IMG/VR virus record: IMGVR_UViG_3300032298_001038
Span: 1-64,000 of that record
Source: a virus
Length of the DNA stretch: 64,000 bases
Direction: 5' to 3' (one strand)
Part shown: positions 15,551-25,343 of the stretch, piece after piece
How positions within the stretch are numbered: the first letter of the stretch is position 1
Layout: each line of letters begins with the position of its first letter
Translations under genes and position numbers: made by a program
The notes under the pieces: generated by a model
Database searches by the model: none
Seen by the model: the letters and a program-made list of their open reading frames with translations, nothing else
Told to the model about the DNA's origin: nothing

Positions 15551-17953
15551 TTACGAGGCTCCAGCGGTAGCGGCGAGATCAACGTCTTGCGCTTCCTCTT
15601 CCGGATACGGTTCAATTGTCTTTTGCTTGAGGAACAGAATTACGTCGCCCAACATTTCAAACGCGTTGCGGAGCGAGTCTTCCAGTTCCGGCATGTCGGC
15701 TTTGCCGTAACGATCGGCAAACCGGTCGCCGTGCCAGTAGAACATGAACAGGATGCGGCCCAACTTGTCGAGGCCCTTGGTCAGTTCGCCCATGTACCGG
15801 TCAACGAGACCATCGTCGCGCACGGCGCGCAACATCGTGCCGATCATGGCGGTGTCGAATACCTCGCGCTGACCGCTCTGCGCCGCACCGAGCACGTGCT
15901 GGATCGACTTCTGATCCAATTGCGTGTTCGGATTGTAAACGCTGCGGTCAGTCTGGCTTGCGGACATGCCGGGAACCGGCGCGCCGACGTCGATGCCGAG
16001 TTGTGTCGGAACGCTGGTGCCCATAATGGTTTCGCCGCCCATGACCGGGCCGGGATCAGCCGGCGCGCTGGGCGCGTTGTTAATCATCATCGGGCTGCCG
16101 TACGGGTCGGCGTACTTGATGTGGCACGCAAACTTGCGGCGGGCTTTGGCGTTGGCCAGTAACGTGCGGGCTGCGTCTTCACGCAGGCCATGACGTGCAA
16201 CAAGCGACGCCAAAGCATTCTTTTCCGACAACTCTTTTTCAATGAGTTGCTTCTTCGGACTGTGAATCTCGACTGCCGTGCCGTTGTGATAAATCGTCAC
16301 GCTGCCGAGTTTCTGCATCAGCGAGAGTTGCGCGTCAGCAAGGTTGCCCGGCATCAGCGGCGGATTGGCGCTTTCGCCGCAGCCGCAAGCGTCTTGCCCG
16401 TCAGCCGTTTCGGCGTCGTCTTCGCCCGGCGCGCACTTCAACAACTTGTACCCTTCGGGCACAAAGATGTCGCCCATGCTGAAGCGAAGTTTCGAGCCTC
16501 CCTTTCCGTTCAGGTGAATGCGCACGCCGTCGCGGTACTTGTCGTAGTTCAGCGGGTCGGTGTAGCAGCAGGGAGAGATTGAACCCTTGGGCGGGAATTT
16601 GGAATGGTCTTCCATGTGGACTTCGTAAGCGTTGCCGCCAAACTCAGTCTCGCCGTATTCGCGAATAACGCGGAACGGGACAGTCGTGTCGCCGTTCTTG
16701 TGAATCGCCATGTAACGGCCGCTCTTCGACACACTGTTGGCGTCGGAAAGGCCGTTGTACCACGAATCAAACTCGTCGCCTTCAACACGGCTCAGACAGA
16801 ACACGTGGTCGGCGCGGGTGTTGATCCACTCCGGCTTGCCTTCCGTGCGGACGACGGTGACAAAGTCGCTGCGCTTGCTCGGCCCCATCGGGTAGACAGC
16901 GATATAGCACTTTTCCACGTCGCCCGGCTTGACGAGCACCATGTACAGGCCGCTTTCGGTCGGATTGAATAACTTCTTCTCGACCTGAATGTTGTAGGGG
17001 ACAGACACGTTGTCGCGGTCGCGGATGTCTTTGATCAGAATCCCGTCGCGCAGCAACTTTTCTTGGTCCTCTTCGGTGTAGCCCGGCGGGAGCGCCGTCT
17101 GCATCGTCGCGTCGTACGTGATGACCTTCAGCGTGGCCATAGCCTTGGGTTTTTCGGGCGCTTCGGACAACACGCTCGCGACCTTGTGGTTCGCGGCGGC
17201 CTCACGGGCCTTCGCCGTACCGATTGCCTCGCTAATAATATCTAAACCGTGAAACTCGTCGATCGCCTCGGCGAGGTGTGGTGCAAACTGGCAGGTTTTA
17301 ACAAGCGCGGCAATAGTCTCCATGCCGGCTTGCTTCAGAAACGCCTTGAGATTTAACTTGTGGCCCAACTCTTCAAAAGCCAATTTGGTGTTCATGGTTG
17401 CCGTCTTCGCCAGTGTCGGCAGCACGGCGGTCATCATTTCCTTGAGCGTGGGCTGCGCCGAACCGAACTTGGCCGGAGACCGTGACAACTGCGTAAAATC
17501 GGGTTGGCGCTGGCCAAACTGCGTCAGGTTCTTGTCGATACCGCTGCCGAGAATGCTGGGCTTGCGATTAATGAGGTAATTGACCCAGTTTTCCTTGAGC
17601 GGCACGAACATGTCCTGATTCTTGATATACAGGAGTTCGTGCCCCTTGAGGTCGCCGTTGAGGAAGAATACGGGCGCGTACAACCACATCGACCCAACCT
17701 TAAACGCAAAAACGCCAACAGCCTTGGTGTTTTCTCGGTTTCGGTCGAGGAGTTGGAACCCGATCTCGTGATCCATTAACTTGGGCGCGCCATCGCGGAG
17801 ATAGGCGTGAGCGAGGTTTGAAAACGCCTGCTCAAACGCCATGTCGTCGCCTCGGCCGCCGATTTCGGCAACCTTGGTCTGGGTACGGTCATAGGACCGG
17901 ACGACGTTTAACCAATGCTTCCACGATGCTTCTTTAGTCTTTTTGTTGTACAC
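15551..17953 (-). CDS. Large virion-associated protein of unknown function, 800 aa
   Basis: This is a long soluble protein with a conserved-looking N-terminal module (WLYAPVFFLNGDLKGHELLY, then PLKENWVNYLINRKPS), a central mixed alpha/beta part with a CGCGES cysteine motif, and a helical C-terminal module (GRILFMFYWHGDRFADRYG). I believe the start is GTG 17953, because ATGGAGGT at 17968 is the ribosome site and lies seven bases before that GTG; ATG 17968 would add five residues. It directly follows the beta-prime C-terminal gene. Portal or internal head protein are candidates, but nothing seen decides between them. Confidence 0.62.
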   Translation of the reverse strand: MYNKKTKEASWKHWLNVVRSYDRTQTKVAEIGGRGDDMAFEQAFSNLAHAYLRDGAPKLMDHEIGFQLLDRNRENTKAVGVFAFKVGSMWLYAPVFFLNGDLKGHELLYIKNQDMFVPLKENWVNYLINRKPSILGSGIDKNLTQFGQRQPDFTQLSRSPAKFGSAQPTLKEMMTAVLPTLAKTATMNTKLAFEELGHKLNLKAFLKQAGMETIAALVKTCQFAPHLAEAIDEFHGLDIISEAIGTAKAREAAANHKVASVLSEAPEKPKAMATLKVITYDATMQTALPPGYTEEDQEKLLRDGILIKDIRDRDNVSVPYNIQVEKKLFNPTESGLYMVLVKPGDVEKCYIAVYPMGPSKRSDFVTVVRTEGKPEWINTRADHVFCLSRVEGDEFDSWYNGLSDANSVSKSGRYMAIHKNGDTTVPFRVIREYGETEFGGNAYEVHMEDHSKFPPKGSISPCCYTDPLNYDKYRDGVRIHLNGKGGSKLRFSMGDIFVPEGYKLLKCAPGEDDAETADGQDACGCGESANPPLMPGNLADAQLSLMQKLGSVTIYHNGTAVEIHSPKKQLIEKELSEKNALASLVARHGLREDAARTLLANAKARRKFACHIKYADPYGSPMMINNAPSAPADPGPVMGGETIMGTSVPTQLGIDVGAPVPGMSASQTDRSVYNPNTQLDQKSIQHVLGAAQSGQREVFDTAMIGTMLRAVRDDGLVDRYMGELTKGLDKLGRILFMFYWHGDRFADRYGKADMPELEDSLRNAFEMLGDVILFLKQKTIEPYPEEEAQDVDLAATAGAS

Positions 17954-18000
17954 AGGCGCCACCTCCATGCGGCAGACAATAAACTAACAACTCTACTAAT

Positions 18001-19941
18001 TTACAGTGTTCTTGGCTCGGAGCCTAGCGGACTTGCGGGGGTTTGAAAGGCTTTTTGGGGGTTAGATTCAGTTTTCCACCCACTTGTCGCGCCAGAAACG
18101 CCAAATTGCTCGCCCCGCGCGAGCGCAGGCACGTAACTGCTACCTTCGGTATCGCTCTTCAACCCGCGGTGAACACTGTTTAAAAATCCACGTTCTTGAT
18201 ACGACCCCAGCATACGCGTCATCCAGTCAGGATCGTTTGAAATGTTGGCCATGCCGCGCACCATCTCGGACTCGAAGGGCGGCGGCTCTTTATGGGCCTG
18301 AATATTGTTTATGCCGTACTTTTTCAAGTTGTCCGCGACGCTTTTAGTTATTTTTGTGCCGATCGAATAGTGCAAGACCGGTTCTTCCAGATAATGATTC
18401 ATAAGCGTATTCGGCGCAGATGCCACAGCGCCCGAACGCGGCTTCCACGACCGTTCCAGCATTGAATATGGAATAACGTCGTCTGGGGCGTAGTCGCCGT
18501 ATTCGTCGTTCAGCCTGACGTGGTTGATCAGCCCGCGCGCCACTAGTTCGATGTTACGCCGGTGGGCTGTGATGCCGGAATTACCAAGCACTTGCCGCAT
18601 GGCTTGCACGAAGTACTTACGCCCTTCACCGACGCCTTTGTGTTTAACAATCTCGGCGGGGTTGGGCATGCCGTCTGACAGTACGTCGCCGGCTTCCAGT
18701 GCGTCGCCTTTCTTGACGCTCACTTGTCGGTCTGCCGGGACGTAGTGATCTTCACCGTCAACGGTGACGTAAAAGCCGCCCTGCGCGGCTGGGCGAATTT
18801 CTTGCACGCGGCCTTCGCGCTGCGTGTGCGTAGCGCCGTCGGGGTAACGTCGTGGAACTTGCACAAGCGCGTTAATAGCCTTGAAGCCGCCAATCGACTT
18901 TGCCCCGCCTACGCCACCCGAGTGCTTCGACGACAACTGCGACTGCGACACCGGCTCAGACAGCGCTTGCGCAGCCGCAATGCCGACGTAATCACCAACG
19001 GGTGGCACGCGGCCCTTTTCGCGATAGCCGACGTCTTTCGCGTATACGCCGCCATCCTCCGGACCGCCGACCAGCGGACTGCGCACTAAAATATCTTTAA
19101 CGCCCATCGCCTTGATGTCTTTGAGAATTTTGGGCGTGAGTACCGTGTTGCGCTTGTACGGGCCGACAGGTCGCGCCAAAAACGACCCTTCGTTATCCGG
19201 GTCGTCAACGTCGGACGGCAGGCCGCGGTTGTGCGCCGTTACCAGCCGCGCTTCGTCATCGTCGTCATCCGCGGTGACAAGGAGGCGGTGCGCCATCTGC
19301 GTAAGTTGCTTGCCATAAAAACCGGCGTCAGCGGTGGCGGTCTTCACGTCAATCACGCCCTTACGCGTACCGAACGATGCCGCGAAGTATTCAGCCGGCG
19401 TCAAGCCGCGACTGTAACTCCGCAGCACCGGCAGCGGGATTGGGTTATCACGATGGTCGACATATTGCATGTCAGCGCCAATCAGCGAGTTCAACATAAA
19501 CTTGTTGCCCGTGGCGCCGGCCAGCACTTGGTGCGCAAGCGGGTTGTTGGCGTCGCGAGCCTCGTTAAACACGTCTTCAACAAGTTTCTGCTGCGTTTCA
19601 GCCGCAAGTTTCAGAATTTTTAACTCGCGCTCTTTGTCCGAGAGGTTAGTGTCCGCAAGAATTTGACGCAGTTCTTTGCGGACTTTGATTTGCGCGTGGC
19701 GGCTCGCAAACGTCGGCCGAATGTCTTTCAGCCCCATCGACAACCCACCCGTGGTGTACGCCACGTCGCGGGAAACATCGTGAATCTTCTTCATCACCTC
19801 GCGGTACCGGTCAGGGTATTTTTTTGCTAGATCGGTGGCCAACGCGCCCATAGCCTTCTTGTCCAACACGCGTTCGTAATCACGCATGTCGTCCGGAAGG
19901 GCTTCGTTGATCATTAACTGGCCAAGGGTAGTTTTTAACAC
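18001..19941 (-). CDS. DNA-directed RNA polymerase beta-prime, C-terminal part
   Basis: This supplies the second part of the catalytic beta-prime subunit. It begins TTLGQLMINEALP, aligning with cellular beta-prime just after the catalytic domain. It then has the bridge-helix region (EYFAASFGTRKGVIDVKTA, about residues 184-202) and the trigger-loop region VGIAAAQALSEP...LSSKHSGG (about 319-343). The trigger-loop histidine H340 and GG are kept. At 646 residues it is a compact version. The start is GTG 19941, just after the stop of a small gene. Its partner is the beta/beta-prime fusion at 20917-25341, two small genes upstream in the same operon. It has no NADFDGD-type site, as expected for this half. 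Confidence 0.92.
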   Translation of the reverse strand: MLKTTLGQLMINEALPDDMRDYERVLDKKAMGALATDLAKKYPDRYREVMKKIHDVSRDVAYTTGGLSMGLKDIRPTFASRHAQIKVRKELRQILADTNLSDKERELKILKLAAETQQKLVEDVFNEARDANNPLAHQVLAGATGNKFMLNSLIGADMQYVDHRDNPIPLPVLRSYSRGLTPAEYFAASFGTRKGVIDVKTATADAGFYGKQLTQMAHRLLVTADDDDDEARLVTAHNRGLPSDVDDPDNEGSFLARPVGPYKRNTVLTPKILKDIKAMGVKDILVRSPLVGGPEDGGVYAKDVGYREKGRVPPVGDYVGIAAAQALSEPVSQSQLSSKHSGGVGGAKSIGGFKAINALVQVPRRYPDGATHTQREGRVQEIRPAAQGGFYVTVDGEDHYVPADRQVSVKKGDALEAGDVLSDGMPNPAEIVKHKGVGEGRKYFVQAMRQVLGNSGITAHRRNIELVARGLINHVRLNDEYGDYAPDDVIPYSMLERSWKPRSGAVASAPNTLMNHYLEEPVLHYSIGTKITKSVADNLKKYGINNIQAHKEPPPFESEMVRGMANISNDPDWMTRMLGSYQERGFLNSVHRGLKSDTEGSSYVPALARGEQFGVSGATSGWKTESNPQKAFQTPASPLGSEPRTL

Positions 19942-19947
19942 GGCAAG

Positions 19948-20163
19948 TCATTTCGGCGGAACAAGTTCTCGTACGGTCGGCGCGTTGTTGAGGCCGACCA
20001 TGTTGAGTACGGTTTTGAAATCACTATCCCCAACTGCCGAGTACAAAATGCCGTCTACAAGGTGCGTAGCGACAAAAATTGGATTACCCAAATCGTCTTC
20101 GATCACGACGCTATGGGCTTTTTGGTCGGCAGGAATTAAGTTGTGCTGCGTTTTAACGAGCAT
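19948..20163 (-). CDS. Hypothetical 71-aa protein between RNA polymerase genes
   Basis: A small alpha/beta protein (HSVVIEDDLGNPIFVATHL) with no recognised family. Its ATG overlaps the end of the proline-rich gene, and its stop lies next to the GTG of the beta-prime C-terminal gene, so translation is probably coupled. Its position between polymerase halves invites the idea of an omega-like or assembly partner, but the sequence does not resemble omega. Confidence 0.6.
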   Translation of the reverse strand: MLVKTQHNLIPADQKAHSVVIEDDLGNPIFVATHLVDGILYSAVGDSDFKTVLNMVGLNNAPTVRELVPPK

Positions 20164-20896
20164 TGTCCGTCAAACTCCGGTGCAACGCTTTCGCTGCGCT
20201 GACTTTTGCTTGAAGATCAATGTTCAAAATCTCAGCGGCAACGGGCTGACCAACACGCGAAACAGCGTGCTGCTCGACGCGCTCCCACCAGTTCGCCTGC
20301 TTGCCAGCAGCAGCCGGATCAGCCGGCGGCGCGCCGGGAGGCAGCGGACCTCCGGGAGGCAGCGGGCCGCCCGGCGCTTGAGGACCGCCTGCCGGGGCCG
20401 GAGGCGGCGCCATCGGACCACCGGGGAGCGCGGTTTCGGCCGGCGGGGCGCCGGTTGTGCCGGGAGGAAGTACAAGCGACTCAGGCGCAACCTGCACGCC
20501 CATCGCGTTCATGATCGCGGTGAGTTGCTGCTGCATGTTGTACAGCCGGTAGTCAAGCATCTGCATCATTTGTTCTGGCTTTAACTTCTGACCAGCACCG
20601 GCGCCGGCAGGACCGGCGGCTTGCGGAGTAGCCGGCGGAAGCGCGCCAAGCATCGACGGGTCCATCATGCCCGGAGGAGCGGCAGCCGGAGGAGCGCCAC
20701 CACCCGCGGCGGCGGCAGCCTGCGCCGGATCAACGGGCTGTTGCGCGCCAAGCGCGTCAGGAGTCATGGGAGGCATGCCGACCTGCTGGGACTGATCAGC
20801 GCCCATTTGGCCGCCCTGCGGCGGCACAACCGCCGACTTTTCAAATACCCGGCGGCTCGCAAGCGCCAGCAGTTCCGGATTTACCGTGTAGGACAT
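20153..20896 (-). CDS. Pro/Ala/Gly-rich protein between RNA polymerase genes
   Basis: The product has a short helical N-terminus (ELLALASRRVFEKSA), a long low-complexity Pro-Ala-Gly region with PPGGPLPPG-type repeats, a helical patch (MMQMLDYRLYNMQQQLTAIM) and a helical C-terminus. The start is ATG 20896, four bases after GGAGGT; the ATG at 20908 overlaps that ribosome site. Disordered proteins like this are frequent in this window's virion cluster. It separates the fused beta/beta-prime gene from the beta-prime C-terminal gene. A role in the polymerase or the particle cannot be decided. Confidence 0.62.
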   Translation of the reverse strand: MSYTVNPELLALASRRVFEKSAVVPPQGGQMGADQSQQVGMPPMTPDALGAQQPVDPAQAAAAAGGGAPPAAAPPGMMDPSMLGALPPATPQAAGPAGAGAGQKLKPEQMMQMLDYRLYNMQQQLTAIMNAMGVQVAPESLVLPPGTTGAPPAETALPGGPMAPPPAPAGGPQAPGGPLPPGGPLPPGAPPADPAAAGKQANWWERVEQHAVSRVGQPVAAEILNIDLQAKVSAAKALHRSLTDNAR

Positions 20897-20916
20897 ATTT
20901 ACCTCCATGTAAACAA

Positions 20917-23900
20917 TCAGGCCTTATCTTCCACAATGTGTACCGGCGTGTCCACGTCGATATCGCCCCGTCGGTAGGCGGCGAGGGCGTCTTTTTTCGT
21001 GCGGTAAACGCGCGGCTTAGATTTGTTGTTAACCTTGCTTGAGGCTAAGTATACACCAGTCTGGTAGTCTTTGTTTGGTACATAATGGGCTTTGAAGTTA
21101 GACGCTGCGAAAAGGTTTTTGCTGGGCAGCATCTTTTCGACGGCTTCCTTGGCGGCTTCTTCGGTGCTGGGCACGTGGTACTGCATCGCGTCGCCGTCGA
21201 AATCGGCCCCGAAGCCTTTTGTGATAACCGGGTTTACTTCCATGACCTTGTTTTTTGTTAACCGCGGATAAAACGCCATAACGCCGTACCGGTGTAGAAC
21301 GGGCGCGCGGTTAATGACGATGGGCTTCGCGTTCATTTGCGTGTTTAATTCGGCAAACGCTTCTTTGTTGCGCTCTTCGACTGCCCGCATCGCGTTCATT
21401 CGCGGCATGCCGCGCCTGATCAGCCCGCGGACGACAAACGGCTTGTAAATGTCCCACGCTTTGTCTTCTGGCAGGGCTACCTCGTCCATGTCGAGGTCCG
21501 GGTTGGGCGAGATTACGGCCCGGCCGACAAGGTCCACAGTGCTCGACAGCAGTTTGCGCTGCATCGTGCCAAACTTCGGACTGTCACCAAATATCTTTGA
21601 CAAGAAACCGCGCACGTTCCGTTCGACGTTCTTCGGGTGTTGCGGATCGCCAAGGCCGGACACCGCCTTCATCGAGTCGTATAACGACAACCGCTCGCCG
21701 CCGACGTCGGAAAGCAGGCCAGAGGCTTCCTTCAGCACGTTGTTCGACTCAAGCAGTTCTTTGTACAGATAGTTAGCGTCGTCGATAAGTTGCATCTTCT
21801 TCGCGCCCATCGTCGAGACTGGGCGGAACGCTGGCGGCAGCACGCCGACCTTGGTTTGCATCCAGTCTTTCGGATGGACGCCAGTGGCTTCTGCGCCCTT
21901 CAAAAACGCGAGCCGGCGCACGGCCGCGTCGCGCAACGTCTTGCGACCAGATTTGATGTCTGCGCGCGCTTGCTCGATTGCGCGCGGAAGGTTCACAGAC
22001 TTTAACGCTTCGTGAATCGCTGTTGGTCCGGTCTTGTTGCCCAACTTCTCTTGACCGGCGAGCACGGCGCGGAACTTCTTTTCGGTCAAGCCTAGCGTTC
22101 GCCGAATCGGCTCTTCCATGATCGGGTTCGGCATCGGCTCGTGTAATGTTATTTTTGACCAACGATTGCCGTTGTGACCGCCAGTCAGCGTCTCGTCGAA
22201 CAGCCCGCCTTTAACCGGCTTCAGGTTGCCCTTCCAGTCGACGGTCTCGGCGTTCTGAATCTCGCGATCGCCGGCTAACTCTTCGACGTTCTTGTCAGTC
22301 AACGCCATGATGTGCGTCTTCGAGCCGGTGCGCACAGCGTTTACGCCAGCGCCGCGAAGTTGATTGACAAACTTCTCGTACACGTGCGGCACCTTCGGCA
22401 GCGGCGGGTCATACCCGGCCATGAACTGCGTCCAGTATTCGGGGTTGGCTTGGCCGCGTACCATCTTGGCGTCGCGCACAACCTTGCCGGCGCCGTGAGA
22501 CAAAAGCGCGCCCAGTTCCAGCATGCCGACGCGCTTAGCGCCTTCGCTGCCGCCCTTGGCGGGCGTGCCTTCAGCCGTATACCCGCCGATCGACCGCCCC
22601 TGACCTTTAGACTCAGCCGTGTGGTGCAGTTTCATAAAGAAACGGTTGCCGGTCAGCACGCCACGAATCTTGCGGCCAGTTTCTGGGTCAATCAGGTCTT
22701 CAGTGTCTGTCAGCCCGTGCTTGGCCAACTCCGCGGCGGCCATCTCGACCAGATCGTTATCGTTATCGAAGTCTTTGATCTTGAACGGCTGGCCAGTCTT
22801 TTCAGAAACTTTGCCCAACGCGGCTTCGATGATCTGCGCAGGGTTTACGCGATTAATTAAGCCGAGCGGGCTGACAAGAATTTCGAGCGGCCGGCCTTGC
22901 CCGTCTTGCGGCATCTGATTGTCAGGAACAATCTCCGACACAACGCCCTTGTCGCCGAAGCGGCCGGTAATCTTGTCGCCGACCTCCATCTGCGACTTCG
23001 ACTTCACGACGACGGACACGCCCTTCTTGGTGTGCTCCACGTCAGTCACGACGCCCGGCGAGTGATGCTCCCACGTCATCGTCTCGTTCGCGAACGCGCC
23101 CGCCCGGCCGCGGTGTACTTTGCCGTAAACCTGATCGCGCTTCTTGGCGACGAGCACCAGCGGGTCGCCAAAATTGACGATCGTGCCTTTTTTGATTGCG
23201 CCGTTATCGTCAAAGTTCTCCAGCATCTTTTTGTCGTACTCGCTGGGAAACAAACTGACGAAAGCCTTCTTGCCGACGTGGGTGTTGTCATCCCACTCGG
23301 CTTCGTGCTGATACATGTGCTGGCTGGTGAGTTTCTTGGCAGCCGATTCAGATATCACAACGGCGTCTTCGTAGTTGCGCCCGCGGAACGGCGTATAGCC
23401 CACGCGCAAATTTAAACCCAGCGCAGCCGCGCCGCCTTTATCAGTAAAGTTACTGGTAGCGATCAGTTGGCCGGGCTTCACGACATCGCCGGGCTTTACC
23501 GTCGGCGTCTGCGTCCAGAACGTCTTCCGATTGAACGGCATGTCGTTGTATAAGTCGATCGTGTGCTTCTGGCCGTCCTTGTCGCGAATGATCATCTCGT
23601 CTGGCGTGACTGCGACAACTTGCCCGCCGACTTGGGATTTAATTGCGCCTAACTTTTCGCCCATCTCGTCTTCGTGCGAAACGCTTCCGTCACCGTCGAA
23701 CTTGGCGGATTGCACGAACGGCGACTCAGCGTTTTCGAGCGGGAGCGCCTGCGTAAACATACGGCTACCCATGATGACGCGCTGGCCTTTTACCATGCTT
23801 TTCATCGGCACCATGTTGGTCAGCGACGAAAACGTGTTGTCCATGTTCGGAACGGTGTACTGCGCGTCTTTGCGCGGCACGTACTTAATCTTGCCGTTTA

Positions 23901-25341
23901 CAAGCGCCGCGACCATCGGCAGGTCCGACTTGTCCTCGCCCGGGAACATGAGCGGCATGTCCGCCAGTTCTTGCGGCGTCTTGTACTCCGTCTCGCCGGT
24001 GTTGGCGTTCTTGACGGGCACCACAAACGTGTGCAGGTTGTTGCCCAACTTGCGCGCCCCGGCAGCGAAGCGCATGTCTACGCCCACCTTGCCAGACTCC
24101 GGCGTGCGGAGATAGTCGATAAAGCCGAAGTGGCTGGGCTGCACGCTGCGCGACTCCGCCGGCACGGCGTCCAGCGAGCCGATGCCGCCTTCGCCGAGCC
24201 GGGTCACGCGCGTCTGGTGGTCAAAAATTTCAGCCGGGTTGATTTCTTCGAGGCTCGACCCCAATCCCGAGCCAATGAGCGCCGCGGTGATCGACTTGTT
24301 AAAGATGCCGCTGGGGATGTGGTCCAGCGTCTTCTTCGCGGTGGCTTTCCAGAGCAACTGCCGCAGGGCCGACTTGTCTTTCACGAACCGTTCCGATATC
24401 AAATCTTCCGGGCCAAAGACTTGCTGGAACGTCATGCTATCGCGGTCGTCGCTTTCGGCTTCCTTGCGATTGACCGCGATAAGTTTTTTGGTGATGTCCA
24501 GAATGGCGTCTGGCGTCAGATTCTTGTACGGCGTGCCCAACGTGCGCTTCGTAACCTCTTCGTCCAACTCCGTCTTGGCAAACTCCGCGGCGATAGCCTT
24601 GATCTTGGCTAACTGGTCCGCTGCCGGGTCTGGCTTAAATACGAGCCGGCTGTAAAGTTTATCCAGCGTGCCGGCGTCGCCTTTCTGCATGTTTACGGCG
24701 GCGATCTCGTTGCCCCACGCTTCCCGTATCTGCTTTTCTTGCACGCCGAGTGTCTTCAGCAGCGGCATGAGCGGAATCTTAGCCTGCCCGATCTGGATTT
24801 GAAACTCGCCGGTTTTGGGGTCCATGTAATAACGGTGCGAGCGGCCTTTGCCGGGCAGCGTGTTAACGTGCGATTCCAGTTCGCCGTTATCTTTCTCGCG
24901 CGTGAACACGCCCGGCCTGAGTCGCAGTTGATGTGCCAGCGTGTATTCGACACCTTTGTTTACAAACGTACCTGAGTCGGTCAGATATGGCACATTTGCT
25001 ATCGTAGCCTGTCGCGAAGCGACAGGCTTTTCCGAGCCATTTTCTATTAAAGTCCACGTGCCCGTTAACTTTCGGGCAAGTGTGCCGCGAGTTAATACAG
25101 CCTTCTTTTGATCTTTACGCGAATAGCGCTCAGGCCCCGCGTAACCCACGTTCGTGAGTTTAAGGGTGTAAAGATCGTTCTGGATCGGCTCAATGCCTGA
25201 CGCAGAACGCAGCGCCTCGTTAAAGATGTTATCGCGCAGGGCGTTAATATCGCCGAATGCGCGGGTCTGTTGCTGCGGAGGAGCAAGAGGCGGAAGAGCC
25301 GGAACTGTCTGCGGTTTCAGCGGCGGCAAGGGGTCGGACAT
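20917..25341 (-). CDS. Fused RNA polymerase beta and beta-prime N-terminal part
   Basis: One uninterrupted 1,474-residue protein covers the whole beta subunit and then the N-terminal catalytic part of beta-prime. Beta landmarks in order are FVNKGVEYTLAHQLRLRPGV, the YEDAVVISE motif, GDKITGRFGDKGV with its two active-site lysines, and the SIGGYTAEG...GAKRVGMLELGAL section. Beta-prime landmarks follow: VLPPAFRPV, NYLYKELLESNN, LVGRAVISPNPDL, APVLHRYG, and the magnesium site GADFDGD (DNA near 21190-21210; the usual Asn is Gly). It ends where cellular beta-prime would run on to the bridge helix, which is encoded separately at 18001-19941. ATG 25341 has AAGGGG upstream; GTG 25347 is an alternative. 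No alpha, omega or sigma is seen nearby. Confidence 0.95.
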   Translation of the reverse strand: MSDPLPPLKPQTVPALPPLAPPQQQTRAFGDINALRDNIFNEALRSASGIEPIQNDLYTLKLTNVGYAGPERYSRKDQKKAVLTRGTLARKLTGTWTLIENGSEKPVASRQATIANVPYLTDSGTFVNKGVEYTLAHQLRLRPGVFTREKDNGELESHVNTLPGKGRSHRYYMDPKTGEFQIQIGQAKIPLMPLLKTLGVQEKQIREAWGNEIAAVNMQKGDAGTLDKLYSRLVFKPDPAADQLAKIKAIAAEFAKTELDEEVTKRTLGTPYKNLTPDAILDITKKLIAVNRKEAESDDRDSMTFQQVFGPEDLISERFVKDKSALRQLLWKATAKKTLDHIPSGIFNKSITAALIGSGLGSSLEEINPAEIFDHQTRVTRLGEGGIGSLDAVPAESRSVQPSHFGFIDYLRTPESGKVGVDMRFAAGARKLGNNLHTFVVPVKNANTGETEYKTPQELADMPLMFPGEDKSDLPMVAALVNGKIKYVPRKDAQYTVPNMDNTFSSLTNMVPMKSMVKGQRVIMGSRMFTQALPLENAESPFVQSAKFDGDGSVSHEDEMGEKLGAIKSQVGGQVVAVTPDEMIIRDKDGQKHTIDLYNDMPFNRKTFWTQTPTVKPGDVVKPGQLIATSNFTDKGGAAALGLNLRVGYTPFRGRNYEDAVVISESAAKKLTSQHMYQHEAEWDDNTHVGKKAFVSLFPSEYDKKMLENFDDNGAIKKGTIVNFGDPLVLVAKKRDQVYGKVHRGRAGAFANETMTWEHHSPGVVTDVEHTKKGVSVVVKSKSQMEVGDKITGRFGDKGVVSEIVPDNQMPQDGQGRPLEILVSPLGLINRVNPAQIIEAALGKVSEKTGQPFKIKDFDNDNDLVEMAAAELAKHGLTDTEDLIDPETGRKIRGVLTGNRFFMKLHHTAESKGQGRSIGGYTAEGTPAKGGSEGAKRVGMLELGALLSHGAGKVVRDAKMVRGQANPEYWTQFMAGYDPPLPKVPHVYEKFVNQLRGAGVNAVRTGSKTHIMALTDKNVEELAGDREIQNAETVDWKGNLKPVKGGLFDETLTGGHNGNRWSKITLHEPMPNPIMEEPIRRTLGLTEKKFRAVLAGQEKLGNKTGPTAIHEALKSVNLPRAIEQARADIKSGRKTLRDAAVRRLAFLKGAEATGVHPKDWMQTKVGVLPPAFRPVSTMGAKKMQLIDDANYLYKELLESNNVLKEASGLLSDVGGERLSLYDSMKAVSGLGDPQHPKNVERNVRGFLSKIFGDSPKFGTMQRKLLSSTVDLVGRAVISPNPDLDMDEVALPEDKAWDIYKPFVVRGLIRRGMPRMNAMRAVEERNKEAFAELNTQMNAKPIVINRAPVLHRYGVMAFYPRLTKNKVMEVNPVITKGFGADFDGDAMQYHVPSTEEAAKEAVEKMLPSKNLFAASNFKAHYVPNKDYQTGVYLASSKVNNKSKPRVYRTKKDALAAYRRGDIDVDTPVHIVEDKA

Positions 25342-25343
25342 GG

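Noticed and set aside
15551-17953. Portal protein
   Set aside because: Size and position would suit, but I could not identify portal-specific segments. Unknown virion protein is the honest label.
19948-20163. Omega-like RNA polymerase subunit
   Set aside because: Its position between the polymerase genes is suggestive, but the sequence lacks omega's helical pattern, so it stays hypothetical.
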